Shown here in pieces: positions 1-12,418 of a stretch of DNA of 64,000 bases. Source of the stretch: Coriaria nepalensis. Lineage: Eukaryota; Streptophyta; Magnoliopsida; Cucurbitales; Coriariaceae. Within the stretch, counting starts at the first letter, position 1, and the number at the start of each line of letters is the position of its first letter. Where the stretch lies: NCBI GenBank assembly GCA_027186245.1, contig CP114492.1, positions 7,840,501-7,904,500 on the forward strand. Direction: 5' to 3'. Made by a program: the position numbers and the translations under genes. The notes below the pieces were generated by a model. It was not told the origin of the DNA. It ran no database searches and was given only the letters and a program-made list of their open reading frames with translations.

Positions 1-826
1 ATATATATATAGTTTTCATTTTAATTTTAGTGTAGTATTTAAATAATTTTAAAATCTTTTATTATTTAAATAAGTATAAAAAAAATTAGAATTTTTATTT
101 ATTTTATGTATAATTATATAAAAATTTTAAATTTTTTTTTATTCTCATCTTTATTTATATTTTTATAAAAAATTAAATCAATTCGATAAAATGGGTCAAT
201 AATAAAATAATCATATTTTTAAAAAGATATTTTGATAATCTTATTAATTAGTTTTATATAATCAAGAATATTTAAAATACAAAAAAAAAATTTATTAATC
301 GAATTATATTTATAATTAATTTATTAATATCAATATTAAATTATTACTTTATATATTACTAGGATATCAATTTTTCTACACAATTATATATTTTTAGAAA
401 TTATATTTTTCTGATTTTTAAGACTTGGAGTTGGGACCATTTAAGGTCTTACCGTTGTTAGTAATAAATAAATGAAGTAACCGTTGACCCAATAGCTCCT
501 TCCAGTCAGTCTATGACCTCGTCATGGGGGAAAATAGAAGTACAAGCAGAAATTCCAAATGGGTTTATTTTTAAGCTGCAGCTCGCTAAGCAATTAAGCA
601 GAAGCAGCAGCGACCAGCTTACAGAGATTGCCGCCAATCGGAATCGGCGGTAATTTTACGACCAAATTAAGCCATCGTCTTTTCCTTCCTCCTATCCTTT
701 CTGAGGAAAAGAACAAAAAAAGACTCCTTCCATTTTTTTCTTCATTTCCTTCAGTTTAGGCTCTTCCTTGTTATATTCATACTGATCGTTTGTTTCTCTC
801 TAGAAAATTCTTCAAGTTCAGTAATA
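1..826. other. AT-rich upstream region and 5' leader of the MLO gene
   Basis: Positions 1-420 are very AT-rich with no ORF or repeat I recognise. From about 430 the composition becomes more balanced, as expected of a promoter. A W-box core (TTGACC) lies at 484-489, and a pyrimidine-rich stretch at 680-770 looks like a 5' leader. I did not fix a transcription start or TATA box. Confidence 0.5.
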
Positions 827-3800
827 ATGAAGATGGTAGGGATGGCGCTGCTGCGTCTCTGTTTGTGGTCCCTGCTGGCCGGAGCCGCCATGGGAGCCCC
901 CGCCCCCGCCAAGGACAGCACAACAAGGGACTTGGATCGAACGCCGACTTGGGCTGTTGCTGGTGTTTGCGCTGTTATGATCTTACTCTCCATCGGTTTA
1001 GAGAAAGTCCTCCACAAAATTGGACACGTACGTTTCTAATTATTTTAACTCCTCTTTTTCTTCTTCACAAAAAATATTCATGTCGGAAAAAAAAAAGAAG
1101 ACGAAATTCTTACACAACCTAGATCATGTGATTTTTTTTTGTCTGATCTTCACTAATTTGCCAAAAATTTCTGTTTTTTTCCAAGGAAAATGGAGGTCTT
1201 GGTCTTATACTCTGTTATTGGAAAAATATGCTCAAGATGACTCTTACCTTCTTTTTTTTTTCCCCTAGTGGTTGACTGAAAGGCATAAGAATGCTATGTA
1301 TGAAGCTCTGGAAAAAGTTAAAGATGGTAAGACTTGTCAGATTTTATACTAAAAATCCAGTTTCAGAAATACAGTTAAATAACCACTAAGTTGTTCGTCG
1401 CTAAATATTATTATTATTTTTAATTATTTTTCCTTTTTTTTTTTTTTGGGGGGGGGGGGGGGCTGCAGAGCTAATGATATTGGGTTTCATTTCTCTTCTG
1501 CTAACATTCAGTCAATACTACATAGCCGAAATCTGTATACCCATTGAGGTAGCAGACACTATGTTACCATGTAAGGCTGAAAAGGGTTATGTCAAAGAAG
1601 AGAATAAGCGGCAGCTCTTATCCTACGACCGCCGCGTTTTGGCGGGTGGCTACCCTTCTGCTTGCAAAGATGTAATAATCCGTTTCTGTAATTAGTTTAG
1701 TTGATTAAACAATTTTATTTAATTTTCACATAATTAATGTGATATATATATGTGGTGTGACAGGGTAAAGTACCACTTATAACTGTAAATGGATTGCATC
1801 AACTGCACATACTCATATTCTTCTTAGCTGTGTTTCATGTGGTTTACAGTGCCATTACCATGGCGCTTGGTAGATTAAAGGTACATATCTATCTTTTTCT
1901 TACCATTTTTTTATCATTGTTTTTTTTTTTCCCGAATTACCGAGATTTTTTCTGGGATTAATTTCATATAGATTCGCGGGTGGAAGGATTGGGAAAAGGA
2001 GACTTCTTCTCATGACTATGAGTTTTCTAATGGTCTCACTCTTCTTCATCACAAGTTGATTTATTTTCCCAAATTTACCCTCTTTTCTTCTTTGGCTGAT
2101 TCTGTTTTCTTTTTGTTGTTTTTTTCTTCTTCTTTTTTTGAAACTGTAGATCCTACAAGGTTTAGGCTTACTCATGAAACATCCTTTGTGAGAGCTCATA
2201 CCAGTTTCTGGACTCGAATTCCCTTCTTCTTTTACTTTGTAAGAACAGTAATAATTTCGCTAACGAATTATGTTTGTGCTAATTTAATTTCATCATTTAC
2301 ATAATGTATGTAGTTTTTTTATGCTTAATTTGTTGTGTTGTTGTTCGTTGCAGGGCTGCTTTTTGCGACAGTTTTTCCGGTCAGTTGGTAAGACCGATTA
2401 CATGACACTTCGAAATGGATTCATCACTGTAAGTTTCCTTTTCATTTTTTTTTTAGCTTGATTATAAATTTATAACTAAATACATACTTAAATTGATGAA
2501 ATGGTAACTGTTCTTTATAGGATCATTTAGCTCCCGGGACGAAATTCAACTTTCAAAAGTATATCAAAAGGTCACTAGAGGATGACTTCAAGTTAATTGT
2601 GGGAGTAAGGTAAGGAAACATAATCTTTTCATCTAATTAGTCTTTCTCTCTCTCTATATATATAATATGTATGCTGATGTGTGTTTCTTGTTCATGTTTC
2701 TGGCTGAAGTCCTGTCTTGTGGGCATCATTTGTGATTTTCTTGCTTCTGAATGTGGCAGGTGAGATATTCTTGTTTGTTTCCTGAGAAAATGCTTTGAGA
2801 AAAAGTTTCTTCTTACCCTCTCCTTTTTTCATTTTTCTAATTGCAGGGTGGCAGGCATTATTTTGGGCATCTTTAATCCCTGTCGTTGTAAGAAAAATCT
2901 TTGATCAAAACGATCAAATTTGTTGCACCTATACTCGGTAATCAATTGATCACGATTTTTCCGAATAACAGATAATCTTAGCCGTCGGAACACAACTTCA
3001 AGCCATTATGACGAAGATGGCACTTCAACTATCAGAAAGACATGCTGTTGTTCAAGGGATCCCTCTTGTTCAAGGTTCGGACAAGTACTTTTGGTTCGGT
3101 CGGCCTCGATTGCTTCTTCACCTTATCCACTTTGCTCTGTTTCAGGTATTCCTTATTCCAGATTTTTTTTAAACTGCGGTTTGTGTTTAGCTGATGGAAT
3201 TGATATATTCATTTTACTTTCTTCTAATCGGTCTTTTAATTATTATTTTTTTCTTCTGGATTTGCAGAATGCATTCCAAATAACATATTTCTTTTGGATA
3301 TGGGTATTTTTCTCTACCTCTTAAAGCTATCAAATTTTGTAGGAATTAGAAATAACCCCCCTTAAACTCTAAAACTTAAGCACTTAACCCCTTAGGTTTG
3401 GTACTGATATTGCCATAATGGGGGCTAATTTGTGAGTTTTTATAGAATGCAAAGAGTGATTCACAGTTAGTAGATAGTTTAGGGGGTTTATGTGTAAATT
3501 AATAACCCCCCGCCATACTGCTATTACTTATGACACAAATTTTTGATGTGCAGTACTCCTTTAAGTCACTTAATTCTTGCTTCCATGATAATTTGACGCT
3601 TGCACTTGTCAAAGTTGGTTTAGGGTAAGGCCTTGGATCCATTATGTTTGTACTTCTTCTTCATCATTATAATTATTATCTAAATGTATTCCCGGTTCTT
3701 TTGGGACCGACTGCACGATATTGATTCATTAAACTATGTGATCTTCCCATATATTATCGGGATCATTGTTTATATAATAATTTTCGTATTGTCTTGAACT

Positions 3801-4497
3801 TAAACAATTTTGGAAATGTGGTTTTTTTTTTTATAGGGTTGGAGTCCTTTTCGTATGCAGTTATATTACTCTTCCCCTATATGCCCTTGTAACTCAGGTA
3901 CGAACTTCTGTTTTTTAAATTAGCGTTTTGAAAACTGTATTTCAAATTTTTGTGAGACAGATTGAATTTTTCATTCGGATAAGAGATTTAAGCTAACGGA
4001 TATTTTGAGATGCCCAGATTGAGCTTTAGATTGTAACTAATATCATTAAATTGTTAACAATTTGGATTTGATTTGATTTGATGGGGCAGATGGGTTCAAG
4101 CATGAAAAAATCAATCTTTGATGAACAAACATCAAAGGCACTAAAGAAGTGGCACATGGCCGTGAAAAAGAAGCACGGAGGGACCCCCCGGGGGGGGAGG
4201 TCTCCAACTAGAACCCTTGGAAGTCCGATTGCTTCCACCGGACACACTCTCCACCGTTACAAAACCGTCGGCCACTCGGGCCGAACGGCTTCCATGTTTG
4301 AGGACCCAGTTGAGGCGTCTGATCTAGAGGTTGCAGAGCCACTGTCACCTACATCAGCCTCCACCAACCATGCCATAAGATTGGATCTAGATGGTGATCA
4401 TCCTCATCATCACGAGCAACTTATTGAACTCAGCGATGAATCACACCGTAAAGATTCGAAGAAAAACCAGGATGATTTCTCATTTGTGAAACCTTGA
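827..4497 (+). CDS. MLO-like seven-transmembrane protein, clade III (MLO8/10 type)
   Basis: Plant membrane protein of the MLO family. Recent work on the family supports calcium-channel activity; clade III members (MLO5/7/8/9/10) act mainly in pollen tubes and synergids. Fifteen exons: 827-1027, 1269-1326, 1469-1671, 1764-1880, 1972-2032, 2150-2238, 2354-2428, 2521-2609, 2710-2759, 2847-2887, 2972-3145, 3268-3303, 3554-3624, 3837-3897, 4090-4497. They join in phase to 577 codons plus stop. Visible marks are an N-terminal hydrophobic segment, the [10 protein letters not shown] start of helix 1, the conserved stretch from LGRLKIRGW to [22 protein letters not shown], and a calmodulin-binding helix near residues 443-470 with Trp463 in ALKKWHMAV. 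The tail ends in DDFSFVKP, as I remember for Arabidopsis MLO8, which supports clade III over the powdery-mildew clade V. Intron 2 carries a T then G homopolymer directly before its acceptor. The family is certain; the exact ortholog is not. Confidence 0.95.
1434..1462. repeat. T14-G15 homopolymer pair before a splice acceptor
   Basis: A run of T (1434-1447) passes directly into a run of G (1448-1462), followed by the acceptor CTGCAG and MLO exon 3. The G run occupies the place normally held by the polypyrimidine tract. Confidence 0.85.
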
Positions 4498-5016
4498 AAG
4501 ATGTAATTTGGGCTTTTGTTAGAGCACTTGCATTATCTTAATCTTAATTACATGTGTTCTCTTTTTTTTTGATATTAATATGTACAAAACAAATAGTATT
4601 GTGTCCAAGTGCAAAACAAATTCTTGTCCTTCCATAATCCCAGTTATGAATGTAATACTGTCTCCCGATTAATTATTTCATAGAGAAAATCGGGAGACGA
4701 TGAAGATTAGGTCCGGAGAAGGTATGTAATAGATCTTATTTTATTTATTTATTTATTTATTTTTAATAATAATCACTAAAATATTGTTTTAAGGGTAAGC
4801 TTACTGCTTAAATGATATCAGCAATTTTTTATACTGCAATTTTTTTTTTCTGCCGGAATAATTTGATTGTGAAAGATAATAAATAGTTCCGTTAAAAAAA
4901 TCCCGACCAAAAGAGTAAAAACAGAATCCTGGCCTATTTGTATTGCATTTGGATACATCGAAGGTGCGTCCTTTTCCCGATCTTCTTGTACTAGGGAAAA
5001 GTACTCTCAACTGCCT

Positions 5017-5127
5017 ATTAACAGAATCAATCCAAGCTACATAATTTGCAACTATATTAACAGAATCAATCCAAGCTACATAATTTGCAACTATATTAAC
5101 AGAATCAATCCAAGCTACATAATTTGC
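5017..5127. repeat. 39-bp minisatellite, almost three identical copies
   Basis: Copies start at 5017, 5056 and 5095. The first two are complete and the third breaks off after 33 bp. The unit begins ATTAACAGAATCAATCC, and I see no mismatch between copies, which points to recent expansion. Confidence 0.9.
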
Positions 5128-7411
5128 TTAGTGGCAACTGACTACATGATCTTTTTTCTTAAAATCATGATACAAAAATCCCAGATTACATGGACCCAAT
5201 GTAGGCTAAGCCCAGCTGCTTATTTTGGGCCCAATCATGGGCTACAACTTGTGACTGTCATCTGATGAGGTGGCAGCTCGGGCCTATATGCTGGGTCCAT
5301 TGAAGAACTTCTCTCAGCTGTGCGTAGAAGTGGAGAGTGAGAACTTCCCAAACGGAATGTCGACATGTCGTAGGACAACCTAATGTGTGTCTGAAATTGG
5401 GAAGGGGGTTGATTGCCGGCAAAAGCAATACAGGGACAGTGAAATGGGGTGTAAACCATTTCTGTCTTGTAATTAAAGCCACGGTTTAAGGATAAATCCT
5501 TTTTCAAAGAAATTTTTCAATCCAAGAAAATCATGATATAGATTGAAAGTTCGTTGTGATATAGTCTTTTGTGTACTTGTATAAATGTGTAAAGAGAAAA
5601 GGATTAACCGAAAGATCCGGCTAAGTCATATACTTATACAGTCAGTAGCAGATTTACGAGGCATCGAGGAAATTTGCCTCCATAGGCCTAAAAAAATTAT
5701 TTCATATTTAAAATATTACATGAAGTTTACTCAAATATACTGTTAATCTAAAAAACGACATAATATCTGAGAATTGAGATTTTTTAGAATATTCAAAACT
5801 TTTAAACTAACTTGTCGATCTCTAATCATAGAATTCAAATAAGTTCATTGAACAAGTCAAATTTGGTCACAACAATGATTGAATCAAGCTTAATCATAGT
5901 AATAATAATTAAGGAAAAAAAAAAGAAAAAAAAAAAAGAAAGGGTAAAGATAAGAATGGAAAGAAAACTTGTAAAAGTGTAGGGCCAAATTCAGAGCAAG
6001 AAGAAGAAAAAAAAAAAAAAAAAAAAATCCAAAAGGGTTAAATTCGATTCCATAGTCTGAAAGAGAGAAAAATAGAGAAATAGAAAGAGGACCTATTAGC
6101 GTCGTACGTCTTTCCTTCATGGGTCCCACCCTTCATTGCGCTGTGTTTGGAACTTGGGGAAGTGTTTTTTGTTCACTGAGTTTTTGTTTTGTTTTGTTTT
6201 GTTTAGTAAAAGCACTTTTGAAGGGGAAAAAGTGCTTGTTAAGTAGATGTAATGTAATAAATGGAATCTACTTTTTAATTGAAGTACAAGTTTGATTAGT
6301 TAACCAATTTTACTTACATGTCTCTCTACGTAGATAATGTAGTCTTTACATGTTTACAAGTTGTTCGTTGCTTAAAAAATTGTTGTCTCTATTATAAATT
6401 CACACTTAACTAACTAATTATATTCTAAGTTACTTCTTAAAACTTAAAAATCGGTTTAAGTAAAAAAAGAAAGAAAGAGTAAACCGGAATGATTAATATA
6501 CAATCCTACATTATAGGTAAGAGAGCATTTGGATATTAGAGATTAGAGATGATGTGATTCGATTAGATCGATTTGACTTGAATTAGTTGGATTATAATTC
6601 GATTCAATATATTATATTTTTATTTGATTGGATCAGATTCATTTGATTAGAATTGTGTCGGTATTCGATCTGACTGAATTCGATCATTTTTATTTTATTT
6701 TTTAATATAAATTATTTTAAATTAATTATTTTAAGATTTTTTTTTCATTTCCTATATTTCTTTTAATGAATACTTTTTTTTTTCATTTTAAATATTTTAT
6801 TAATAAATTAGCATTAAATTTAATTACATAATTATTGACTCTTAATTTTTTTTTTACTTTTATACTAAATTTTCTTTAAAATATACTTTTTCATTTATTT
6901 GTTTTCTTATATAATTTATTATTATTATTATTTCTTAATAAAGTAATTGCTCAATTAAATTAAATGAAAAAATTATTTTTTTAATTTTTCATTTATTTTA
7001 TCAATTATATTTATTAAGTTTTTTTAAATAAATTTTTATTTATTATTTTCTCAAATAAATTTTTTAATTAATTATTCTTAAATAATAGTTGATTTTTTTA
7101 TTAAATAAATAAATATATATATATATATTAAAATATAAATTTTAATTAAATATATTAATATTTTTTTTATAATATTTAATATTACCTAATATAAATTAAA
7201 TCATTTAAAAAAAATTATCAAGGAAAAAAATTCCAAATTTTCACCTTTTATTTTTATTAAACACATTTTATTTTATTTTTAAATTATTTAAATTCAATAT
7301 TGTTTTTATTAAATATGAAAATAAAAATAGAATCACCTTATTAAATAAAAAATACAAACACTTTCTTACCAACCAAACCAATCTTCCAAACTTTCACCTT
7401 TTTCCTCCCTC

Positions 7412-7436
7412 CTCTCTCTCTCTCTCTCTCTCTCTC
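7412..7436. repeat. (CT)n microsatellite in the ATL8 5' leader
   Basis: About 25 nt of CT dinucleotide repeat lie roughly 120 bp upstream of the ATL8 start. Such tracts are common in plant 5' leaders. A complementary (AG)n run sits in the 3' UTR of the same gene. Confidence 0.9.
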
Positions 7437-7550
7437 GTGCCATCTCAATCAAGCTCTCACTCTTCATATATACTTCCAAAATCTGAAACGAACATCCAAA
7501 TCCTTCCCCTCTCTCTCTTCTCTTCTGCATCTCTATCTGTTTCAAATCAC

Positions 7551-7562
7551 ATGACTCGATGA
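7551..7562 (+). promoter_or_regulatory. Minimal upstream ORF overlapping the ATL8 start codon
   Basis: ATGACTCG is tandemly duplicated at 7551-7566. The first ATG opens a three-codon frame (Met-Thr-Arg) whose TGA (7560-7562) overlaps the main ATG (7559-7561) as ATGA. The peptide equals the first three residues of ATL8. Whether ribosomes use it is inference. Confidence 0.6.
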
Positions 7563-8155
7563 CTCGCTCTACCAGCATGAGAAATCTCCTCGCAACCACC
7601 ACAAACAAATCCAGCTCGCAACCGGTGGCACCACCGCCAGAGCCGGTGGCCTTGGAATCAGACTTCGTCGTCATACTCGCCGCCCTACTCTGTGCCCTAA
7701 TCTGCATGGTCGGCCTAATAGCTGTCGCTCGCTGCGCGTGGCTCCGCCGTGGCGCGGGTGGAACCTCCAGCTCCGCCAGTCACTCCTCCGCCAACAAAGG
7801 CCTGAAAAAGAAGGTCCTCCAGGCTCTACCTAAATTCACCTACTCCGCCACCGAAGCGAAGACGAAATACGCCTCGGAATGCTCGATTTGCTTGGGCGAT
7901 TTTGCAGAAGGAGATGAGATCCGTGTTCTCCCTCAGTGCGGTCACTGTTTCCACTCAGGATGCATCGACACGTGGCTCGCATCTCACTCCTCGTGTCCTT
8001 CCTGCCGTCAGATTCTCGTCGTTGCCACTCGCTGCCAGAAGTGCGGTCAGTTTCCAAACTCCGGCGCCGGAGCTGGATGTGCCGAAACGGAGCTCAAGGC
8101 TAGGGAAGAGAATTCCTCCTCCTCTTCTTCTAATCACTCTGGTTTTCTGCCTTGA
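7559..8155 (+). CDS. RING-H2 finger E3 ubiquitin ligase, ATL8/ATL80 type
   Basis: A membrane-anchored E3 ligase of the Arabidopsis Toxicos en Levadura family, which transfers ubiquitin from E2 enzymes to substrates. It is intronless, as is usual for ATLs, with 198 residues. One hydrophobic anchor spans about residues 36-57 (VVILAALLCALICMVGLIAV), followed by the basic CAWLRR, the GLKKKVLQALPK linker corresponding to the family's GLD-like region, and a complete RING-H2: Cys108, Cys111, Cys127, His129, His132, Cys135, Cys146, Cys149, with Trp139 in the E2-contact position. The tail holds a second CxxC pair (RCQKCG) and ends in FLP, both as I remember for ATL8. The start at 7559 is chosen because MTR opens ATL80 as well; Met7 (7577) is the alternative. 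Targets cannot be read from the sequence. Confidence 0.94.
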   Translation: MTRSTSMRNLLATTTNKSSSQPVAPPPEPVALESDFVVILAALLCALICMVGLIAVARCAWLRRGAGGTSSSASHSSANKGLKKKVLQALPKFTYSATEAKTKYASECSICLGDFAEGDEIRVLPQCGHCFHSGCIDTWLASHSSCPSCRQILVVATRCQKCGQFPNSGAGAGCAETELKAREENSSSSSSNHSGFLP

Positions 8156-8621
8156 ATTATTACCAGTAAAATTTAACCCAAAAAAGAGAACGATCTCATC
8201 TTAAAAGTAATTTGAGATCAAGGGGAAATTCATTTCTCGCCCTCCTTTTTTTGTTGGTTCAGCTCGTCTTTGAAATCTGTAGCTAAAATCTGTAAGAGAA
8301 TGTTGTATAGAGAGAGAGAGAGAGAGAATCCGATCCTTCTTCTTTAATCCCAGTATTTAGTAGCTTTCTTTTGTATTGAAGAAGCAGTAGGAGTACTCTA
8401 GAGATGTAATTTGGAAGCTAAAACGAAGAACATATCATTATATTTCCTCTTCTGATCCACACTTAGCTATGTTTGTGCTCAAGGTAAGTATTCCTCTTTT
8501 TTTTTGGACAAACTTAGCTATGCCATTTAATTATGTTATTTATTAAAAAAAATTAAAATCATTGATCAATATCATTAAAAATTTACATTATTTTTTTCTT
8601 CTTTTTATATTATTATATTAT

Positions 8622-8658
<37 letters not shown>

Positions 8659-10205
8659 CTTTAAGATTTAATTAGTTTTATTCGAGAAAGATTCTATATT
8701 TTTAATCTACAAATATTTTTTATAAACAAACGAGTTTATATTAAAAAATTTAATAGATGAAAACAATAGTTGTGCCGTATTATGAATTTTAAGATTTGGG
8801 TAGATTTTGAGTATCTACTACGCCATTCTTACTTATTTATTTATTATTTTTTAATAATTAATTTTCTTAGATGATTATGTTACATCAACTACACGAAAGT
8901 AGTTGAAGACTCGAAATTATATTTTCCCACAAAAATAAAAAGAATCGGACACATCAATGTGAAGTCCAAAATTTCAAAACTTCACTTTTACCTTAATATA
9001 TATATATATTAAAGTCTATAATTTTTTATTATTATTTCGACTTAAGAATATACCTAACCCTATACATGGCAATATAATGAAATCTGATAGTGACATGGGC
9101 ATTAACCACTAACTATATAGTTCAAAAATGCGAATTACTTTAAAAAAAAATTTATCCTTGATTTTTTAATACTTAAAAAGCAGATACTATTAATCTTCAA
9201 AATCCAATTTTTATGAGACATGTATATATATAAGCATTTTTATAAATTAATATTAGATAAATTAATAATTTTAATTTTAATTTTATTTTATTTCAATAAT
9301 ATTAATTTATTTAAATTTTACTATATGTACAATAGGATTAAGTGATATTTTTTTTACACATTTTTTCACATATGTTCTAAATTATTTTAACTAATTTAAA
9401 GAATAAAATAGAGAATCTAATTTGGAGTTTTATCTGAAAGCTATTAGCTAAAATATTATATTAATTAAAATTAAGTTAAACTTGAGAAATTTTATTGAAA
9501 AAATTAAGGTGATTGATCTTTTATTTAAAACGAAGATAAAACCCATAAATATGTCACATATTGTTAGGCACTTGGGGTCTGATTACTTTGAACATTTTTG
9601 GTTGAAGAAATTAGGGGGGAAATGAATCCCTAAAAAATCATAATGAAAATATTCATTTATCCCCAGCTATCTTGTACCAAACATGCCCTTGAGAGAGCAC
9701 AAACCATTTGTGGATGTAGTAGTAATAGTGTATAGTATAGACAAGGAGGATGCCCCTATAATATCTATACTCCTTTGACCTTTTGCATTAAATAGAAAAT
9801 GATATGATTGGATCAGAGATAACCTTTAGTTTACCACTTGGATAAGATTTTAATCTTGCATTTTACAAGACCAACTTCCTTCTAGTTGCTCATGGTGGAT
9901 TATTATGTTATTATTACTGAAAGCATCTAATTTCTCCACTTTCGAAAAGTTATCAGCAAAGAAAAAGTGCGGAAAATCAATCAAAATAACAAAGAAACAA
10001 CAAAATGAGGGATGCAAAAACCAAAACCTCCCATAAGAGAAAAACAGCAAAAACCAAAGACAAAAAAAAAAAAAAAAAAAAAAAACCAAAACACATAAAT
10101 CTAAAGAAAACAAAAGAAATACAAACTAAAAAACAAAATCATTTAACACCACGAAAAGCCCCTAATCCTGTTTTGTCATTAAAGAGACAGATTGCTATAA
10201 TCATC
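8156..10205. other. ATL8 3' UTR and AT-rich intergenic DNA
   Basis: The ATL8 3' UTR extends to roughly 8450 and contains an (AG)n run at 8309-8327. A (TA)n run lies near 8634-8656. The rest, to about 9540, is AT-rich without ORFs. From 9540 to 10200 the sequence is more mixed and could be the 3' part of the LINE scrap described next. A long A run (10062-10084) interrupts it. Confidence 0.5.
8309..8327. repeat. (AG)n microsatellite in the ATL8 3' UTR
   Basis: Nineteen nt of alternating AG, perfectly complementary to the (CT)n run in the 5' leader of the same gene. Confidence 0.85.
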
Positions 10206-10322
10206 CAACTCGTGATTCATTTTTGTGTTGCACACATAATTTGCTAAAGAGTCTGCCACGGTATTACCTTCCATGTAACAATGAGTGATAATAGCTTCAC
10301 AAACTTGAAAGTTTATAATCCA
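10206..10322 (-). pseudogene. RNase H-like fragment of a LINE-type retroelement
   Basis: Reading the minus strand from 10322 gives about 39 open codons: WIINFQVCEA, then THCYMEGN, then TVADSLANYV. The pattern of an aromatic residue, EGN, V-A-D-x-L-A-N matches the last helix and active-site aspartate region of the plant RNase H domain (RVT_3 type) at the end of LINE polyproteins. The frame closes just upstream of the fragment and I found no reverse transcriptase next to it. It looks like a short dead remnant. A gene-derived RNase H-like fragment is the alternative. Confidence 0.5.
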
Positions 10323-12382
10323 TAATCATATGATAAATCATTCACCTGGATTTAAAATTTTAGTATAACCTAATCTAATCCAATAGAAATTAACCACACA
10401 TATATGTAGCCGCTCCCAATTGGCCCAATCTACAGTATTTTGGTAGACCAAATCACTCGAGAATTTCTCATAGGGATATATAACTGATAATAAATCTTTT
10501 TTTTTTCTTGTCTGACGAGAGTGAATCTTTTCTTAGTCGTCGAGGACTAAAGGCTTATTGGGGTAAATATTTTAAGAAGAAGATAAATATGTCAAATATT
10601 ATCAATTTTTTATTTTTTGATTCTTTTTTAATAATTATAAAAATATTTGTAAATATTTGAAAATTATATTATTACTTTTTTCCCAAAATCCTTTCCACCG
10701 CCGCCTCCATCATTGATCCCCACTGGGAAAAAAAACTGACAATAGAAGAGATTTGAAGAAGAAAATAAAAATATAATTTTTAAATATTTAGAGATATTTT
10801 TTTATAATTATTAAAAATAAAAATATATTATTATAATATATCATTAAATTATATTTATCAAATATATATATTTTTTAAAATACGTTTCAAAATGAAACTC
10901 GCAAACAAACGGGCCCTAATATACATAAAGAAAGTAGAAAACCTAAAATAATGCCTAAAATATATACTATATTGAAAGTAACAGGAGCCTGATATTCTCT
11001 ACCTTTCATGTTTTAAAAAGGGAGACTGGAGAGATGCTTCTTTTTAGGTCCTTTTGCCACAACTCTTCCTCAACTTGCTTTTCCCCCTAATTATTTATCT
11101 TATCTTATCTCTGCTCGGCACAAGACAGACAATAATATCCAAAAAGAAAATATCAAACAGCAGTTTGAGATCAGTTACAAGAAAAGAAGGAAAGGGAAGA
11201 AAGAAAAGGAAAAATAAAAAGCTAGTTCAAAAATCTCATTTCCCCTACTACATGTTGAGTGATTGGAATTTTAGTTTGGGTCTAAAATCCAGTTTTTCTC
11301 ACAATTTCTAACTAAAAAACAGCTTCCACAAACCATGATCAACACAATCTGTAATTTTGAATGCTCAACCAAATGCCCCATAAGCTGATTTACTAAAATT
11401 AGAGAGAGAAGAATAATTTACCCTGCAATGAGCACGTTATCTACTAGCATATTTTATCCATTAATATCCAAGGTTATCCATCCAGCAACCTTCAGCTAAT
11501 TGGCGTGATAAATATCTTTCAGATATTTCCATGGTAGTGATGAAGGCAATAACTTTATACACCCAGCAACCCACAGATGGGATAATTAAATGACTGAATA
11601 CTGATATCACTATTCTTATAGTACTAAGAAACATATTAGATAGAGACACTAATGATTATGTCAATTCTCTGTCAATCAGACAAATGCTAATGCAATGACC
11701 AGTTACCCCTTTCCCACTATCTTGCCTAATAGACCTGACCTTTATGCTCTATAATAACTACAAAGGACTAATCACATTCATAACATGAGCATAGCATGGG
11801 CATTTTAGATGACCCATTACCTTCTTTTGATTTTTCCTATTGACTTTGAAATAGAAAAGGTCCAATATGGAGTCCATGTTCCTCCTCCCTGCCTGCAGAC
11901 CGAACTCAACTTTACCAAAATCGAAGAACTAGTATTCAAGTAGAAGTGTTATTATACCCTCTGGCAGCGAGATTTGCAAGCTAAAAGATAAGAATTAGGA
12001 TGTAAAATATCTGCAAGGAAACAAAGGAAATGGGTCAGAAACATTTTAATGTTGATATTTTCTATCAGCAAAATACAGTTCTTACATGAAAGCATTAAGT
12101 GCCCTTTTCATTTGCTACAAAACGAAGATAAGAATGCCATATTTATAGTTCACCATGCTCAGCCACACCTACCTTCGTTCATCTACAATCTAGGCATCCG
12201 AATTTAATATACTGAAGGCTTTTGGACAAGAAATAACGACAAAACAGTTCTGCTCATTATTAATCCAAACCGACATTAAGCACTACTATAACGGTAGAAC
12301 TAAGGCAAGAATCAAGAGAGGGATTTAGTTCTTGAACCAATTTTTTCAAACAAGCAGAGGTCAAATATGAACTTAAATAGTG

Positions 12383-12418
<36 letters not shown>

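Larger units (their letters stand above)
4498..7558. other. Intergenic region between MLO and ATL8
   Basis: 4498-4700 should hold the MLO 3' UTR. Beyond it are a TTTA run (4739-4763), a 39-bp tandem repeat (separate entry), purine-rich A runs (5910-6030), GTTTT repeats near 6185-6204 and a very AT-rich tract at 6680-7350. Short ORFs at 5235-5507 (-) and 5890-6129 (-) show no family resemblance and are probably chance. From 7370 the sequence becomes the CT-rich ATL8 leader. Confidence 0.6.

Noticed and set aside
3340..3540. Possible small inverted-repeat element in MLO intron 12
   Set aside because: Only a short match (CCCCCTTAAACT near 3357 against AGTTTAGGGGG near 3476), with no target duplication.
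10005..10247. Lysine-rich plus-strand ORF
   Set aside because: It is an A-run translated; the opposite strand carries the RNase H pattern.
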